DNA from: an uncultured Clostridia bacterium
Lineage (GTDB): Bacteria > Bacillota > Clostridia > Oscillospirales > Oscillospiraceae
Assembly: GCA_938023775.1 (NCBI GenBank)
Contig: CALJDB010000127.1
Location: 1-6,630, forward strand
Direction: 5' to 3'
DNA: 6,630 nucleotides
The notes beneath the pieces are model-generated. The model did not search any database. It was not told the DNA's origin and saw only the letters and a list, made by a program, of their open reading frames with translations. A program made the position numbers and the translations under genes. This document shows positions 5,728 through 6,630 of this stretch, in pieces; positions within the stretch are counted from its first letter, which is position 1; each line of letters starts with the position of its first letter.

Positions 5728-6630
5728 AGGCTTTCCGCCTCCTTCATCCCCGCCATGACCGCTGCCAGACGGCGGCGCGCCTTTCTTGCGGCGTGGATCT
5801 TGTTCTGATTGCTGGTGAAGGCGATGAAGGCGAGCAGAAACAGACCGACGCCCACGCTCTGCAGCGCGGAGGGGATCCCCATCGCCAGCATGCCAGCGGT
5901 CAGCAGCTTCATGGTCAGCGTACCGAGGATTACGCCGACGGTCAGGTTGGTGTATTTCATCAGGAAGAAGCCGATGAACACCGGCGGGATCGCCTCAAAC
6001 ATGATGGTGGACGAGCCGTTCTGGCGCATATCCGCAAGAATGGTGCCGGTCATGCAGACGTAAATGATGCCGGCGATCGCCACGAGGAAGCCGCAGAGAA
6101 GGTAACAGCCGAGCACGTTGCACCGCTCGTTGATGCCGCTGTTGACCGCGAGCGCCTGCGACTTGGCGAGCGCGCGGACGTTGCTGCCGAAGCGGGTGTG
6201 GGTGAACAGAACGTAAAACACCAGAAATCCGACGCCCGCCACGATGAATATGTAGGGGAACTGCGCCAGCTTCAGCATGCTGAAATCGCGGATGCGCGCG
6301 CCCGCGCCGTGGTTATAGACGGTGATGACGCTTTCGTAGATGACATAGAAGCCCAGACTGACAACGATGGACGGCACCCGGATGACCAGATAGGTCACGC
6401 CGCTGAGCAGTCCGGCGAGCATGCCGATGACGATGCAGACGAGCAGAAGACCGGGGATCCCGATCCCCAGCATATCCACCAGCGGCATGGCAAGGACGGG
6501 GCACAGGATCACCATCATGCCGATGGAAAAGTCCCAGCGGCCGTTCAGCAGATTGCACGCCATCGCCAGCGAAATGCAGGAGCCGAGCATGGTGTTGCGC
6601 AGCACGTTGAGCAGGCTGTCCGGCGTGCCG
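5724..6630 (-). CDS. ABC transporter permease, RbsC/branched-chain-permease family, 5' end off the window
   Basis: The C-terminal 300 or so residues of an inner-membrane permease for a small-molecule ABC importer of the ribose/sugar/autoinducer-2 class. The frame stays open to the right edge, where SLLNVLRNT precedes the first helix, as in RbsC-type proteins (N...NVLRxTS). A GTG at 6605 is therefore not the true start; with a usual length of about 320-350 residues only a short N-terminal piece should be missing. Visible family features are LNGRWDFSIGMMV, the counterpart of GGIDLSVGS, and RFGSNVRALAKSQALAVNSGIN, the counterpart of the cytoplasmic loop that contacts the ATPase. Roughly eight hydrophobic segments follow in order. 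The C-terminus is basic and Ala-rich. No ATPase or solute-binding protein is in the window; they would be expected upstream. The stop overlaps the next gene's start by four bases, placing transporter and redox genes in one operon. Substrate cannot be read from the sequence. Confidence 0.93.
   Translation of the reverse strand, partial: GTPDSLLNVLRNTMLGSCISLAMACNLLNGRWDFSIGMMVILCPVLAMPLVDMLGIGIPGLLLVCIVIGMLAGLLSGVTYLVIRVPSIVVSLGFYVIYESVITVYNHGAGARIRDFSMLKLAQFPYIFIVAGVGFLVFYVLFTHTRFGSNVRALAKSQALAVNSGINERCNVLGCYLLCGFLVAIAGIIYVCMTGTILADMRQNGSSTIMFEAIPPVFIGFFLMKYTNLTVGVILGTLTMKLLTAGMLAMGIPSALQSVGVGLFLLAFIAFTSNQNKIHAARKARRRLAAVMAGMKEAESL
5738..5744 (-). promoter_or_regulatory. Ribosome binding site for the GTG-initiated flavoprotein
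   Basis: AAGGAGG on the minus strand lies ten bases before the GTG at 5727, within the end of the permease gene. It supports this non-ATG start. Confidence 0.7.

Noticed and set aside
4201..5808. A 535-codon open frame on the plus strand
   Set aside because: Exact antisense shadow of the copy-2 flavoprotein and permease end; no domain, and composition typical of a reversed GC-rich gene.
1..6630. tRNA, rRNA, CRISPR array, insertion sequence or attachment site
   Set aside because: No cloverleaf-like sequence, regular spaced repeats, transposase reading frame or flanking inverted repeats were seen on either strand.

Overview
The window is GC-rich bacterial DNA in which every gene I can support is on the minus strand, so transcription runs from the right edge to the left. 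The GC-ending codon choice, the clostridial style of lipoprotein signal peptide (short Lys start, hydrophobic core, AGC lipobox, then a Pro/Thr/Glu linker), the strong AGGAGG-type ribosome binding sites and the two-cluster ferredoxins suggest an anaerobic Firmicute, most likely a GC-rich gut Clostridia lineage such as Oscillospiraceae. That assignment is inference from style, not from a marker gene.

Layout in transcription order: (1) an RbsC-type ABC permease whose 5' end lies beyond the right edge (to 5724); (2) an FAD flavoprotein of the fumarate reductase/AprA superfamily, 557 aa (5727-4054); (3) a 105-aa two-[4Fe-4S] ferredoxin (4057-3740); (4) a lipoprotein with an internally duplicated domain (3652-2819); (5) a second AprA-like flavoprotein, 556 aa (2782-1112); (6) a second 105-aa ferredoxin (1105-788); (7) a damaged gene that begins as a lipoprotein with a neutral-ceramidase-like segment (791 to about 430); (8) in frame with that segment, the bulk of signal peptidase II (LspA), running off the left edge. 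Genes 1/2, 2/3 and 6/7 overlap by 4 bases. Genes 5/6 are 6 bases apart, and no terminator is visible anywhere, so genes 1 to 7 look like one operon.

The core is a duplicated flavoprotein-ferredoxin module. By hand alignment the two flavoproteins are close to 60% identical and the two ferredoxins about 53% identical, with the same length and gene order. Each pair resembles a reduced AprA/AprB: a soluble FAD subunit without a covalent-FAD histidine, and a small two-cluster partner with a conserved tail ending in a Pro-Pro-Trp. The usual succinate/fumarate active-site positions are not conserved, so the substrate is unknown. With the sugar-type importer permease, a surface lipoprotein and a secreted ceramidase-like hydrolase remnant, the locus reads as uptake of a small molecule followed by an intracellular redox step carried by two related flavoenzymes. 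I do not recognise it as a described pathway.

The left 800 bases are anomalous. An excellent lipoprotein start is thrown out of frame one codon later by a short A-run, a second shift follows, and the remaining frame runs without a stop into LspA, which lacks its first membrane helix. This is a decayed or deleted junction, or an assembly artefact; the sequence alone cannot decide.
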